Positions 1 to 10,190 of a stretch of DNA of 64,000 nucleotides are shown here, one piece after another. Position numbers and translations under genes: made by a program. Origin of the DNA: Platerodrilus igneus (lineage: Eukaryota; Arthropoda; Insecta; Coleoptera; Lycidae); the NCBI GenBank assembly GCA_036346225.1, contig JARFIW010001670.1:2728001-2792000 (forward strand), given 5' to 3'. Each line of letters opens with the position of its first letter. Positions within the stretch are counted from its first letter, which is position 1. Below the pieces are notes generated by a model. That model worked only from the letters and a program-made list of their open reading frames with translations. It was not told the DNA's origin and did no database searches.

Positions 1-159
1 CCGCTGTTGCGAAAGAACCACCCGCCAAAAAGTGTTTTGCAAATTTATTGGACCAGTTGACAAAATCATGCCAGCATCTTGAACAACAACAACTGACAGG
101 ATTTAAGAACTTGATTTGATAGTACTCGAACGTGTTCAAAGTCGATGGCGACCAATTAA

Positions 160-1160
160 AAGAGACCACAGTAATCAAGCATAATGTCGATTCAAGAGAT
201 ACCCGGCCAAGAAAACAGTAGCCGCGGAGACTCTCATTTCCAAACGAGAGGAGGTCAAGAAGATGATTGGAGATATGGAGCGACAAAGAATGATTGAGCA
301 CTCTTATAGCCCTTGGGCATCCCACGTTGTGCTTGTTAGTAAGAAGGACGGGTCGACAAGATTTTGTGTGGACTACAGACAATTGAATGACGTGACCAAA
401 AATAATAGCTAACCACTTCCAAAGATTGACGACATCCTAAACACACTCTAGGGTTGCGATGGTTATCAACCTAGGATTTAAAGTGTACTTACTGGTAGAT
501 CGATATGGAACCTATAAAGCGAAAAAAAAACTGCTTGCATTATTGGTACTGGCCTATGGCAATATACCGTCATGTTATTTGAGCTCTGTAATGCTGCTGT
601 CGCCTTCGAGAGTGAGCTATCGTGGTAAACGTGTCTTGTATATTGAGATGACGTTATTGTGATTGGAAAGTCGTTTGAGGAACACTTGGGAAATTTGAAA
701 GAAGTGTTTTGAAGACTCAGCGAAGCCAATTTCAAACTGAGTCCAAAGAAGTGTCACCTACTAAGCGAATAAGCGCAATACCTAGAGTACGTAGTTTCAG
801 GCAACGGAGATAGGCCAGTCCAAACGGTTAAGGCGGTACAAGAATGTCCGACGGCAGAAGACAGACATAAGTTACACAGCCCTGGAATTGTGTGCTTACG
901 TTTGGGATGAAAATTGCTAGAATACGTTCCAACAACTAAGGCATTTATTGACAACAGCTCTGATTTTAAGTTATCCTATTCATCTCGGATACAGACGCAG
1001 TCACGTTCGGAAGTATACTATCCCAGATGCAAGACAGGTAAGAGAGAGTCACTGGTTACTTTAGCAAGGTGCTCTCAAAATTGGAATAAAATTATTGCGT
1101 TAGAAGCCCGGAACTGCTGGTTGTGGTAAAATCCGTAGAACACCTTTACTAAATCACAGG
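160..1160 (+). pseudogene. Ty3/gypsy pol remnant (reverse transcriptase and RNase H)
   Basis: Decayed retrotransposon polymerase, read across several frames. From about 255 the translation gives [16 protein letters not shown] and then [20 protein letters not shown], the typical start of a gypsy RT. An LCNAAVAFE block follows near 585, and a DDVIVIGKSFEEHLGNLKE block near 650, where the first position of the YxDD box is a stop. RNase H-like sequence (SDTDAVTFGSILSQMQD) lies near 985-1040 and KSVEHLY near 1130. Stops at the YxDD box and elsewhere, plus frame changes, show it is dead. A SINE is inserted just after the RNase H block. What lies before about 160 is too degraded to assign. The family call is secure, the exact clade is not. 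Confidence 0.85.
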
Positions 1161-1169
1161 GTTATACTA

Positions 1170-1453
1170 AAGCGGGCGGATCCTTGGCGTAGTTAGTATA
1201 TGTGTGACTACTACGCCCAAGGTCCCGGGTTCGAATCCCGACACGGTTCGCTTGAAAAATGTTAGGCGAGCATTTTTCACAAAAATACACCCTCGTTCGG
1301 ACGAGAGGTAAAATGGAGATCCCGTATGTGTGTGCTGTCACGCACGTTAAAGATCTCTATCTTGCTTGGAATAGCAAGGGTTTGGCAAAATTCCAAAAAA
1401 ACTCACTTCCTGGCCAATGCAGTACCTTTGGGTGGAGCATTCGAAAATAACAT
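1170..1453 (+). mobile_element. tRNA-derived SINE, copy 1
   Basis: A 284-bp element with a tRNA-like head and an unrelated body, homologous to 39557-39855. The head holds good RNA polymerase III box A and box B sequences. The body shares blocks with copy 2, such as GAGCATTTTTCACAAAAATA, CTTCCTGGCCAA and GGGTGGAGCATT. It is flanked by a 9-bp direct repeat GTTATACTA at 1161-1169 and 1454-1462, as expected of a LINE-mobilised insertion. It sits inside the gypsy remnant. No long A-tail is seen; the 3' end is AT-rich (GAAAATAA). I do not recognise the family name. Confidence 0.85.
1185..1238 (+). promoter_or_regulatory. Internal Pol III promoter of SINE copy 1 (boxes A and B)
   Basis: Box A TGGCGTAGTTAG at 1185-1196 and box B GGTTCGAATCC at 1228-1238. 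Box B matches the eukaryotic consensus fully; box A differs from TRGCNNARYNGG only at the second-last base. The spacing is that of a tRNA gene. It would drive transcription of the SINE, not of neighbouring sequence. Confidence 0.75.
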
Positions 1454-1629
1454 GTTATACTACGACGGGACTTACTCGAATTATGAATTATCACTTTTGT
1501 GTAAGAAAGACATAAAAGCGCCTACTTTGACTAAACCTGTAAAATTGCATAAAAGTGTTTCGGATAAACGCATCACTAAATCAATCAAATTGAGAATTAC
1601 CTAGCAGGGGCGGAATCCCCTAACAAATT

Positions 1630-1840
1630 AAATGCACACCGGCTAACTACAATGGTGCGGGGGTTAGTCCCTATAGAAAAAATACAAAAAATAAAAAATA
1701 TAACAGTTTTAAGCTAGGTTACCAATAACACTTACATTAAAAGGTTTTCAACACTGTCAAATTACGGGTGCAACTCGTTTGGTCTAATAATCCTGTGAAC
1801 GATGAGTAATCTTTGGGAATTTTAAATACATTAACCAATT
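1630..1840. repeat. Dispersed repeat R1, copy 1
   Basis: Matches 9952-10190 with many differences. Shared blocks are ACCGGCTAACT, CAATGGTGCGGG, CCCTATAGAAA, CTGTCAA, CTCGTTT and GAGTAATC, in the same order. It has no coding content. It may be LTR or untranslated sequence of a gypsy element, since it lies beside the integrase remnant at 2340-2716, but that link is inference. Confidence 0.6.
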
Positions 1841-2339
1841 AATATATTCAATTACAAAGAAACTTAAGTCCTTAGAACTAAAGGACACGACATTGCTGAA
1901 GACGATAAATGGTGAAGCAGCCTTATTCATTCCTCAAAGGAATAGAACACTCACAGGGGTCAGGGGCTTCATCCCCGGTGCTATATTACTAGGATTCTAC
2001 CACCTGAAAAATGGAATAAGCAACATCTCTAGTCAAGTAATATCCCATTAACCTGGGTATAATTTACAATTATATAACCGTGTAGAGTTCAAATGGAAGT
2101 TTCAATGTCAAATATGATAGTATCAAAATACCACATAACATCAAATTATTGGATTTCACTTTCTATCGACCTGGCGCAATACATAATTTGATACGTTCAC
2201 CAACATTTCGGAAGCTCTTATGCATAGAGAAAATTCAGTTAGGCACAAACTTCTAAATTCTGTAAAAAACGCGGGTTGTTTTAGGTCCAACGACCACTTT
2301 TGCACATACTGTACAGTGAAATTGTACACATATTGAGAG
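1841..2339. other. Unassigned AT-rich sequence
   Basis: No open frame of note and no similarity I recognise. It lies between repeat R1 and a gypsy integrase remnant and may be the 3' non-coding part of that element. Confidence 0.4.
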
Positions 2340-2716
2340 TCTTACTTATACACTTTGTGGATTCTGGGAAGCACGCTTTATACTAACTGCATGTCCCGAT
2401 TCCCATGGCAGATTTGTTGTCTCAATTCCTCTAGTTAATTGCCCATGGTGCAGTTCATACTCTCGATCATATCAGCCGATTGCGGATGCAATGGTGTTGT
2501 TCGGATTTATTGCATCCTCAGCAACCAGTAAACCTCTTGGAACAACGCTGACTCGAAATTTCTGTCCTGATCCGCGCAAAACTCTATAAAAACTCCAAAA
2601 CGGCAGAACAGCTTCTTCAGCAGAAAGTCAGAAATGATGACACAACCGCACGCCTCAGCGTTTAAAAATGCTGAAAAATGCGAATTAACGTCAAGATTCA
2701 GAGCAAAACCATTCAC
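2340..2716 (-). pseudogene. Ty3/gypsy integrase remnant
   Basis: Reading the minus strand gives SRFG-like KLFCRFGVFIEFCADQDRNF followed by ESALFQEVYWLLRM, then an ALHPQSADMIESMNCTM block. This is the second catalytic Asp (DQDRNFES) and the HPQSDGxxERxN region of gypsy integrases. Frameshifts and stops follow, towards 2340. The Glu of the DDE triad is recognisable in IESMN. It is on the opposite strand to the RT remnant at 160-1160, so it belongs to a different insertion or an inverted piece. Confidence 0.8.
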
Positions 2717-2888
2717 ATTTGATGGAAAGTTACCTTAATTCTGTCAAAACACCAAACAATTTGTAAGACACGTCATATTTCAATATTCAAAAAGATATAT
2801 TATACAAATAGAGCATAGGTTTATTAAAAGTATATCCGCTTTCACAGTCTACTTAAACTTGTAAAAATGATCGTTTCGTTTTACTTAC

Positions 2889-3039
2889 CACAATCAATGG
2901 ATGTGCAATGGTAACAATTTCTTCTCCTGTTAATCCTTTACCCGAGAGGTCTTTCCTAAAAAACCATGTAGTCTTTCGATGATAAGAAAGTTCATCGTCT
3001 ATGTCGTTATCTTCTAAATTCACCTTTGCCATCCATTGT
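2889..3039 (-). CDS. CD36/SNMP-type receptor gene B, exon 3
   Basis: A 151-bp exon on the minus strand with an AG acceptor (3041-3040) and a GTAAGT donor (2888-2883). Joined in phase with exon 2 it continues the ectodomain with QWMAKVNLEDNDIDDEL, a WFF block, and SGKGLTGEEIVTIAHPL. This matches the stretch after the GPY motif in CD36-family proteins, and the 'LEDxExDDxxSY' and 'GLTGEE' wording is most like sensory neuron membrane proteins. The upstream intron splits a codon after two bases and the downstream one falls between codons. Exon 4 and later exons should lie at lower coordinates; I do not find them in 1-2880, so they are probably outside the window. Confidence 0.88.
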
Positions 3040-3164
3040 CTAAATTAAAATAAAAATGAGTACCATATATTATGGTAGGCTAATAATTTAAATTATTAGG
3101 GTAAACCTATATGCCGTTAAAACGTATTCGAAAGTACAAGATGAGGAATTGTCGAACGATACAA

Positions 3165-3690
3165 TCAGTAGTAAAACTATGCGATTTTGAACTCAATGTA
3201 GGTCAATCGATTAAAAGCTATGCGACTTTGGACTCAACGTAGTCCAATCGACTGAAAACGACGTGAGTGCTTTGGTTTGTAGGTTAATCTACTAAAAGCA
3301 ACGTGACTATGCATTTAATGTAGGTCAATCGACTAGAAAAGTACGTTACTTTGAACACAAAGTATGTCAACCTACTATAAGCCGCGTTACTTTGAACTCA
3401 AAGTAGTTCAGTAAAACTATTGATGGTGCATATTTTGCTAACCGCTTAGTTAGCAATACAGCCGACTAAAAACAGCGCTACTTTGAACTCAAAAAGTAGG
3501 TCAGCAAAACTGCCGATGGTGCATATAATTTTGCTAACCACCTAGTTAGCAGTACAGTCTACTAAAACACCATTACTTTGACCTCAAAGTAGGTAAGCAA
3601 AGCTGTTTGTGGGGTAAGTACAGTTGCATAATTTTGATAACCGCTTAGTTACCGTAAAAGCTGCGTATCTTTGGACTCTAAGTAGGGCTA
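3165..3690. repeat. Palindromic minisatellite (41-bp units, then 91-95-bp units)
   Basis: Degenerate tandem array. Up to about 3405 the unit is near 41 bp and contains TACTTTGAACTCAAAGTA, an 18-bp near-perfect palindrome, followed by GGTCAATCGACTAAAA-like spacer. Palindrome copies start at 3347, 3388, about 3479 and 3574; weaker ones lie near 3177, 3218, 3259 and 3304. From 3405 the unit lengthens to 91-95 bp because a second hairpin, TTGCTAAC-6 nt-GTTAGCAA (3435-3456), is added and repeated at 3531-3551. It lies in an intron. Confidence 0.85.
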
Positions 3691-4016
3691 ATTTAGGTTG
3701 AAAAATTAATAGTAATCAATAAATATTAGATTCAGATTGATTATCAACACTGCAGGAATATAAGTAAACACAGTTAGCAAAATTTTTAAATACTGATGTA
3801 CTATCTTGATATTGTAGAAACAACTAAGTCTTTAAAAAAATAAATAAATGCCAGTTAGTAAGAACTTTAATGCTGATATATTGTCTATGTAATAATTGTA
3901 GAAATAACAACTGCAGAAAAATGAATAATCCTAGTCAGCAGGAAGGGCAACACTTGAATATCTATAAGAAGTGCAGTTATGTTAGATTGACCCCAGAGCT
4001 GTCGAAATTTTTGACA

Positions 4017-4095
4017 TAAAAATTGCTAAATTTTGATCCCCCAAAAATTATTAAATTTTGACCTCCAAAAAATTGTTAAACTTTTAGCCCCCAAA
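4017..4095. repeat. Short tandem repeat, about 26-bp unit, three copies
   Basis: Three imperfect copies of an AAAATTGTTAAATTTTGAC unit followed by a run of C. No coding content. Confidence 0.7.
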
Positions 4096-4466
4096 ATTGG
4101 GTTATTTGACCTACGCAACAACTGTTTTTTTATTTTTTAAGAACTATTCTTATGTAATACATAGAAGTGACAATTTGTGATAATGCTGCTTATTTTGCAC
4201 ACTTTATTAAATAGAGTCAGAAATAGTGTTTAATATTACTAGTGTTGAAAGTGTCCCATTTGACATTCGTGGGAAAGTTGTTGCATAGGCGTCAGCCGAG
4301 TGTGATAATCCAACGAGTGTGAAATGGCGCTTTCCCTAAAATACCTTACCTCGATGTAAGGTCGTGCGATTGTCTAGTGGTCATGTCGAACAAACCCTAC
4401 ATCGTTATTTTGACATTGGGCTTGTTGGGTCGTCTAGGTAATCAACGTACTAATATCTCATCCGTC

Positions 4467-4536
4467 ATATCACTTTAGAGTTGAAAATTATTTCAACACT
4501 TCAGTTGAAGTTTACTTTCGCACTCTAGAGTGATAT
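4467..4536. repeat. Inverted repeat, 15-bp arms
   Basis: Left arm ATATCACTTTAGAGT (4467-4481) and right arm ACTCTAGAGTGATAT (4522-4536) pair with one mismatch around a 40-nt centre that itself contains small palindromes. It could be a MITE fragment or simply a foldback sequence. Confidence 0.55.
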
Positions 4537-5383
4537 ACGCCACTTTCTAAATAAAATAAGTAGTGTGCAATCTGTTGTTTTTATACGTGGTCATCGGAAA
4601 ATACATTAATCTGCAAAATTATACACTGCAAAAAAACTTTAATGTATCTATAGTATTTCTCCAGCGACCTGGGGCATTGTTATAAGCATACCATAAAATG
4701 TTAGAATCCTGCTAAAATAAACATGTAATAATATATGTATACACTTTTTTAAGTCACCCATGAGATAGTGTAGACGTGTTTTATTTTAACATGGTATCTA
4801 CTCGAGATATTAACAATTGACGTTGCTAGGGATGGTATATAGACACCATCTATTTGCAAAAGTATACTATGTCGCTGATATATACCCAGAGCGCATACAT
4901 TTCTTTCATTGTACTCGCTAAGTTTATGTCCGATATGGTTCTCCTCCAAAACGTTTATACATCCATCTTATACGTGTTGTATTTTTCTTAAAGTTAAAAC
5001 CACAGATATTACTGTGCCAACAAATTTGCCGACTTATTCTATTAATCAGAATCCATAGAATTGGTACAAATGTACACTTAACCTACTTAGAACTAGGTAA
5101 AATAGAACTTGTTTAAGTATTTGTTCCTCATGCATACGTTTGCGTACTGTTAGAAATTACGAATTGTAGGGCTTCTTTCTCAGACCGACTGATTTTGTGC
5201 ACTTGCTGTGTATAGAGTTGGTGTTTGTCATTTTTTTATATACAAATTGCTAATATTTAATTTTTATAGATATTAGTTCAGTATATTTCGTAATCTACGG
5301 GTGACGTCACACTAGATCACTTTGAAAGTTTGAAACTTTTAGATACTAAAACCAGAGAGATTAATCTAGCACATTAATTTCCA

Positions 5384-6115
5384 ATGAAAATTACTAGCAT
5401 GTATCAAGTTATCATACCCAAAACCAAGTTCCTATCCTTAAATGAACTAAGATATGGTTACACAAACGAAAGATGTAATGAAGTAACACCAAGTCAATAT
5501 TTATGCCAATCATTGACAACAACAACTATCCAAGAAGACGGCCCTTGTGAAGTACACTTATTAAAATTTTCGAACCGTTACGTGAAACAAAAACCGTACA
5601 AATCACCAACATGAAAGTTCAAAAGGTTACAGAAAACAAATGGATTGCCACATTTCCAACAGAAGTAATAGAAACCGTCCACTGCAATCAAGATGGAAAC
5701 AACTTAGCAATAACCGGAAGCAAGGTAATCACCCTTAAAAAAGATTGTTATATAAAACTGAGAAACGAAATCCTCAGAGTATATCAAGACCCCACAGTAA
5801 CCAAGAAACTCGCAAATGTAGCAGAATTACAATTCAAGATAGAACAACCAGAAGACAGGAAATAATCCAGAAACCCATGCAATTAGAACATCTGGACTTA
5901 GACGATCTCAACCACGCCATGAAATTAATGGACAACTATAAAGAACTATTGAGTGTGGTAAAAGTGCCAAAATTACGCTACGACAATATAAGTGTGTGGA
6001 CAATTGTTCATTTAATCATTTTTCTATTGTATATGTATTTTATAAAATGTATCTTACATATAAGAATAAAGAAACCAATTTTAGACATAAGGAAACAAAG
6101 GTATATAAGGAAATA
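5384..6115 (+). pseudogene. Errantivirus (gypsy-type) envelope protein, C-terminal part, broken
   Basis: Three overlapping reading-frame pieces (5384-5614, 5611-5865, and a third frame to about 6115) together resemble the C-terminal half of insect errantivirus Env, a fusion glycoprotein related to baculovirus F proteins. Clues are an IPKTKFLSLNE block, conserved cysteines, a NKWIATFP block, and a hydrophobic membrane anchor near 6000-6050 followed by a basic tail. The signal peptide, furin site and N-terminal half are missing and two frame changes separate the pieces, so no functional protein is made. A polypurine tract and LTR follow directly, as expected for the last gene of such an element. 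Confidence 0.8.
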
Positions 6116-6418
6116 ACAAATGTACCCTTAAGGATAATGAATTTTAAACCATGAATGTATAAATTAAGCCAAGAAAACCTTAATTTTTCATTTACGTAGG
6201 AGGAGTTATGTACCCTCCAGTATATATGTACCATTAATAGAAAGTATTAGAAATTATTAAGAATTATAAAAAATTACTAAGTTAGATGCAACATGTATCT
6301 CAAGGATAATTAAATAAAGGTTAATGAAAGTTCACAAGCAAGTTGTGAGGATGCAATACATTGTATTCTAGACGATAGTGATACTGCAGGTGGCAGGTCA
6401 CAGACGGTTAAAAACCGT
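6001..6418 (+). repeat. Errantivirus env tail plus partial LTR, direct-repeat copy A
   Basis: Matches 7064-7488 closely. The order is env tail, polypurine tract (TAGGAGG, 6197-6203), then LTR from AGTTATGTACCC at 6204. The LTR match stops near 6418 (AAAACCGT) and integrase sequence follows at once, so about 350 bp of LTR and everything up to integrase are missing at this joint. Confidence 0.8.
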
Positions 6419-6439
6419 TATATGTTAAACTATTTAATA

Positions 6440-7063
6440 ACTCTGGCCCTGAACTTATCCGATGCACCAGAATATTAATAACATTAGACGATCCTAATGA
6501 AATAAACGACGTAATTAGAAACCAACACAAAAGCAAAACCGACCATCGTGGAATTAATGAAACAATAAAGCAACTTATAAGACGATATTATTTTAAAGAT
6601 ACAAAAGAATTACCCACAGACTTTACTAACCAATGTGAACTATGCGACAAGGCGAAATACCACAGAACACCCCAAAAATACTCTTAATGTTAACCAAAAC
6701 ACCCGACAAACCTTTTCAAAAATTACATGCCGACACTCTAGTAGTAGAAGCACAAAACTCTTTAACCATTGTAGATGCATTCACCAAAGTAGACCAAGCA
6801 ATACCCATCACTTTTAAAAATAGCATTGACGTTAATCAAGGATTTTTACAATACTTTACATTTTATGGCACACCCGAGACAATAACATTTGATAACGGCA
6901 GCGAATTTAAAAGTAAGACGATACAAAACACTTTAGAACTCCACAAAATAAAAATTCATTTCATAACTGAAAACTACTCTGAATAGAACGGATTAATTGA
7001 AAGATTACATTCAACACTGTTAAAACAAATCAGATTATTAAGACTAACTTACAAGAAGGAACA
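6440..7063 (+). pseudogene. Errantivirus integrase fragment
   Basis: Zinc-binding region with H, H and CELC (near 6530-6650), then after a frame change the catalytic core: LHADTLVVEAQNSLTIVDAF, ITFDNGSEFKSK, and past a stop near 6985, NGLIERLHSTL. These carry the D, D and E of the triad. One frameshift near 6650 and one in-frame stop inactivate it. Its 3' end runs straight into a second env tail at 7064, so the 5' part of env has been deleted. Confidence 0.85.
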
Positions 7064-7268
7064 CAATTGATCATTTAATCATTTTTCAAATTATGTATGT
7101 ATTTTACAAAATGTATCTTAGATAAAAGAATAAAGAAACCAATTCTAGACATAAGAAAATAAAGGTAAATAAGGAAATAACAAATGTACCCTTAAGCATA
7201 ATGAATTTTAAACCATAAATTTAAAAATTAAGCCAAGAAAACTTTAATTTTTCATTTACGTTGGGAGG
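7064..7268 (+). pseudogene. Errantivirus env tail and polypurine tract, copy B
   Basis: Second copy of the Env membrane-anchor/tail sequence, fused to the integrase fragment and already carrying stops. It ends in the polypurine tract GGGAGG (7263-7268), which abuts the 3' LTR. Confidence 0.75.
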
Positions 7269-7837
7269 AGTTATGTATCCCCCAGTATATATGAACCATT
7301 AATAGAAAGTATTAGAAATTATTAAGAATTATAAAGAATTACTAAGTTAGATTCAACATTGTATCTCAAGGATAATTAAATAAAGGTTAATAAAAGTTCA
7401 CAAGCAAGTTGTGAGAACGGATGCAATACATTGTATTCCAGACGATAGTAATACTGCAGGTGGCAGGTCAGAAACAGTTAAAAACCGTGATTATCTAGAA
7501 AATAAGATTATTACATTGTATAATGAATAGTATTAAGAAATAAGCAGACATGAGCTCTGCGAGTTCCTACAGACGTGTAAGGGGCAGGGACAACATAAAT
7601 ACCTCGGAAGCCCCAAGACCATCAGTCAGTCAGTCTGAGTATTTCAGCTTAAACATTGTTGGTTACTTAGACAACTCGCCCTAATATTAGTTCAATTAAT
7701 TATTTTATTTCGACTTAGAATAATTTTAAACCAGTTTGTTAAAATTCCATAATTAATGTCTGATTATACTAATAAAATTTGTTACAAGTTTTGGTAGTAG
7801 TTTTAAAAACACCGCTCCCAAGGCCCGAAACATAATT
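7269..7837 (+). mobile_element. Errantivirus 3' LTR
   Basis: A 569-bp LTR from AGTTATGTATCC to GAAACATAATT. The length and ends agree with the solo LTRs at 23594-24159 (566 bp) and 43999-44560 (562 bp), whose AGTTA...TAACT ends are typical of gypsy-type errantiviruses. A TCAGTCAGTCAGT run near 7622-7638, after CATAAATACC, resembles the TATA-poor, initiator-driven promoter of this group. The matching 5' LTR was not found. Confidence 0.85.
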
Positions 7838-7943
7838 CGTCTAGGTACGTAGCATGGTAATGCCATCTTTAGTAAAATGTCTCAGATTTGAGAAAGTCGC
7901 CGATAGTTAGTTGTTTACATTTGAGTACAGAGGGTGGATGGAT

Positions 7944-7974
7944 AATCATGTGTATTTATTAATACACCATGATT
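7944..7974. repeat. Hairpin with 12-bp arms
   Basis: AATCATGTGTAT pairs with ATACACCATGATT with a single bulged base and a short TTATTA-type loop. No terminator-like context; function unknown. Confidence 0.5.
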
Positions 7975-8551
7975 TCCATACAATTCAAGAACTTTGTCGG
8001 GTGTTTTGCAGAGAGAAATGCGCCAGTCTTATGAGCTGGAACTATAGCAAAATCGGCTTTTGTAAACTAACCAACAATTCAATTTTCGTTCACTTTGCTT
8101 GAACTAATTTTCTAATACCGGACAAAATAGTTTGTTACTATTAGCGAAAAGCGCATTAGCTTCTGTCGACCAACTTCCCCATTAAGGTTTAGTGTTGAAC
8201 ATCTTTAGAAGGTCCGTTATTATTATAGTGGTTAATTGGTCATTTGTTTATTTTCAAAACCGAATTTTAATTATATTATTGAACAAGGTGTTTATGTGCT
8301 AGTTGCTGGTTTAGATATTTGGCTGGCGTCAAAAAATGAATTTATTGTAGTGTGAAAAAATTATTAACATTAATTCTAAGCAAAGTCTAAAATCTAAAAA
8401 TAAGAGCAGCGTTCCCAATTTGGAGTTAGTTGTTTTAATTTTATGTGATTTTTAAAAGTATCGTTTACCAAACAAACGCAAAACTTTTAACAAGTTTTGC
8501 GCAAAATGGCGTTTTAATAGATCAGTCGAGTGCAGTTTAAATAATTCTTAC

Positions 8552-8709
8552 TCAAAATAATACGGTCCAATTTCGTCTAACACTGGTGAGTCGCCTTTAG
8601 TTACATCATTCGGATTAGTTACATTAAACATAAAAATTTTATAATCCAACGCAAATGGTAGATTTGTATAGATATCTCGAATGCCATTTCCTGGCTTTAA
8701 CGATGTTTT
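8552..8709 (-). CDS. CD36/SNMP-type receptor gene B, exon 2
   Basis: A 158-bp exon with acceptor TTTTCAG and donor GTAAGA, encoding 52 codons plus two bases. It carries LKPGNGIRDIYTNLPFALDY, then KIFMFNVTNPNDVTKGD and the family hallmark LDEIGPYYFE. These are the leucine-Pro-Gly segment, the FNVTNPxxVxxG block (with an N-glycosylation site) and the GPY motif that start the extracellular domain in CD36/SCARB/SNMP proteins. The FALDYKIFMFNVTNP wording is closest to insect sensory neuron membrane proteins, which take part in pheromone and odour reception in antennal cells. The SNMP subtype is inference. Confidence 0.92.
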
Positions 8710-8784
8710 CTGAAAATCAATGTTGTGAAAAATATACTGTTATGTTAAAGGAACTGCAAATAAACTTCTTAAAAGTAAACTTAC

Positions 8785-8904
8785 TGATTTGATTTTGTTG
8801 TTTACTAAATGCGGCAACAACATATATCCAATAAAAATAACTATCAGAAAGATTGTACTAAAATCAATACCAAGCTTAACCGGAGATATATTGCAGTTCT
8901 TCAT
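8785..8904 (-). CDS. CD36/SNMP-type receptor gene B, exon 1 (start codon, first membrane segment)
   Basis: Forty codons from ATG at 8904, ending at a GTAAGT donor (8784-8779); intron 1 is 75 bp. The product begins with about ten residues (MKNCNISPVK), then a hydrophobic membrane helix from LGIDFSTIFLIVIFIGYMLL, then PHLVNNKIKS leading into the ectodomain. CD36-family proteins have exactly this short cytoplasmic N-terminus plus uncleaved anchor. An in-frame ATG at 8964 would add 20 residues; I prefer 8904 because SNMPs have very short N-termini. No promoter motif is obvious in the few hundred bases beyond the start. Confidence 0.85.
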
Positions 8905-8964
8905 TGAGCGGAAGTTTGGAAATGCTACAATTAGCACTTCCATTATTGGACCACGTTTGGGCAT

Positions 8965-9585
8965 TATTATGTTCTGATTTTTAACACAATTCGTATATTA
9001 AGAAATACTGAAAACTACTAATTATCTTGATACGATTTTCACAATTTGTTTGTGTTGAGGTGATGGCACACCATAGAGAAGTTTCAAATGACTATTGGCT
9101 GTTATAATGTAATCTTATTGCTTTAAAAAGTAGAGACGGTAATTTTATTCTGTTTTAATAATACATAACGATTCGTCCGTTTAGAATCAATCAAATAATC
9201 ATATGAACAATACTTGTTTATAATGTAGATATGAAGGTCTCTTTAATGTTTTATTAAAAGTAATTTTCTACGGTGTGCCTACAGTAAGGATATCTTCAAA
9301 ATAAATAAGAAAACATATTTGATATTAAGTACATAAAATGTATCTGGGGCTAATTTTGAGTCAAGTCAATTTTTGTCCATTAATTTCCCATTAGTATAAA
9401 CTTAATAAATATTTTTCCTTGTTGTTTAATTCTACTATTACTAGTTTGTAGACAGAAACAATAATGAGAATCGAAGTTAATAACCAATAAGTTATAAAGT
9501 CCGTACATACTTGTATGTCGATCTAATTCATGTTCGGAAGTGCCACGTCTCCTGAAAATTATGTAAGTAAATCTTTTTTAATTTT
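8965..9585. other. Intergenic, upstream of receptor gene B
   Basis: AT-rich sequence with no coding signal; it should include the promoter and 5' UTR of gene B. No TATA box or initiator can be assigned with confidence. Confidence 0.4.
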
Positions 9586-9590
9586 ATACT

Positions 9591-9662
9591 TATATCGCAG
9601 CCAGTCTCGAACTAATGACTTTATGGGTCTCTGACTAATCATTCAGTTGTGCCCCGTCATAT
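9591..9662 (-). other. Degenerate tRNA-like sequence (possible SINE head)
   Basis: The minus strand carries AGTTCGAGACT, a fair box B, preceded at tRNA-like distance by GGGCACAACTGAATGATTAG, a poor box A. The stems do not form a good cloverleaf, so this is more likely an old SINE head than a tRNA gene. Confidence 0.3.
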
Positions 9663-9951
9663 TGTAATAACGTAAAACAGTTTAAACTATGACGCACGTT
9701 TATGAAGTCCTCATTTTATTAAACGTTAAAGAAAACTGAAAAGTACAAATAAAAACAAAATAAATTAGTAGAAGTTGTGTTAGTTCACATTGGTTCCTGC
9801 AATTCCTTCAAATATTTCATCGTTATACAGATTTAAATATTGGGTCACACGAATCCGACAGTAAATGTTTTAAAGGATTAGAAGCGGGTTACGGGTGTTT
9901 TCTGCGTTAAATTATTAGATTTCGAATTCCCAAAAGAGGCCAGGAAACCGG

Positions 9952-10190
9952 AACAAAACAAGAATGCACCGGCTAACTTCAATGGTGCGGGTTGGGCCCC
10001 TATAGAAATAAATAAAAAAAAGAGAACAAAAAATTCAGCAAATATAACAATTAAGTAGGTGCAATTTCAAGATACGTCATCAACAACACATACCTTGAGA
10101 GGCCTTCAATTACTGTCAAGTTGATGGATGTCATCTCGTTTAGACTAGCAGATTCCCTTGAACGACGAGTAATCCGGGGAATTTTAATTA
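9952..10190. repeat. Dispersed repeat R1, copy 2
   Basis: Second copy of the repeat at 1630-1840, in the same orientation, with the same ordered blocks around ACCGGCTAACT and CCCCTATAG. Non-coding. Confidence 0.6.

Larger units (their letters stand above)
3040..8551 (-). other. Intron 2 of receptor gene B
   Basis: A 5.5-kb intron bounded by GTAAGA at the donor (8551) and TTTAG at the acceptor (3040). It contains the palindromic minisatellite, small tandem and inverted repeats, and an errantivirus remnant on the opposite strand to the gene. Stretches 3691-4016, 4537-5383 and 7838-8551 hold nothing I can name apart from the small repeats listed. Confidence 0.75.

Noticed and set aside
1174..1254. 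Functional tRNA gene
   Set aside because: Good box A and B, but the acceptor and other stems pair poorly, and the same head with the same body recurs at 39557, so it is a SINE.
3165..3690. CRISPR array
   Set aside because: Spacers are themselves repeats, the units are degenerate, and the context is eukaryotic intron sequence.
8789..8977. 62-codon plus-strand frame
   Set aside because: Shadow of receptor gene B exon 1 on the other strand.
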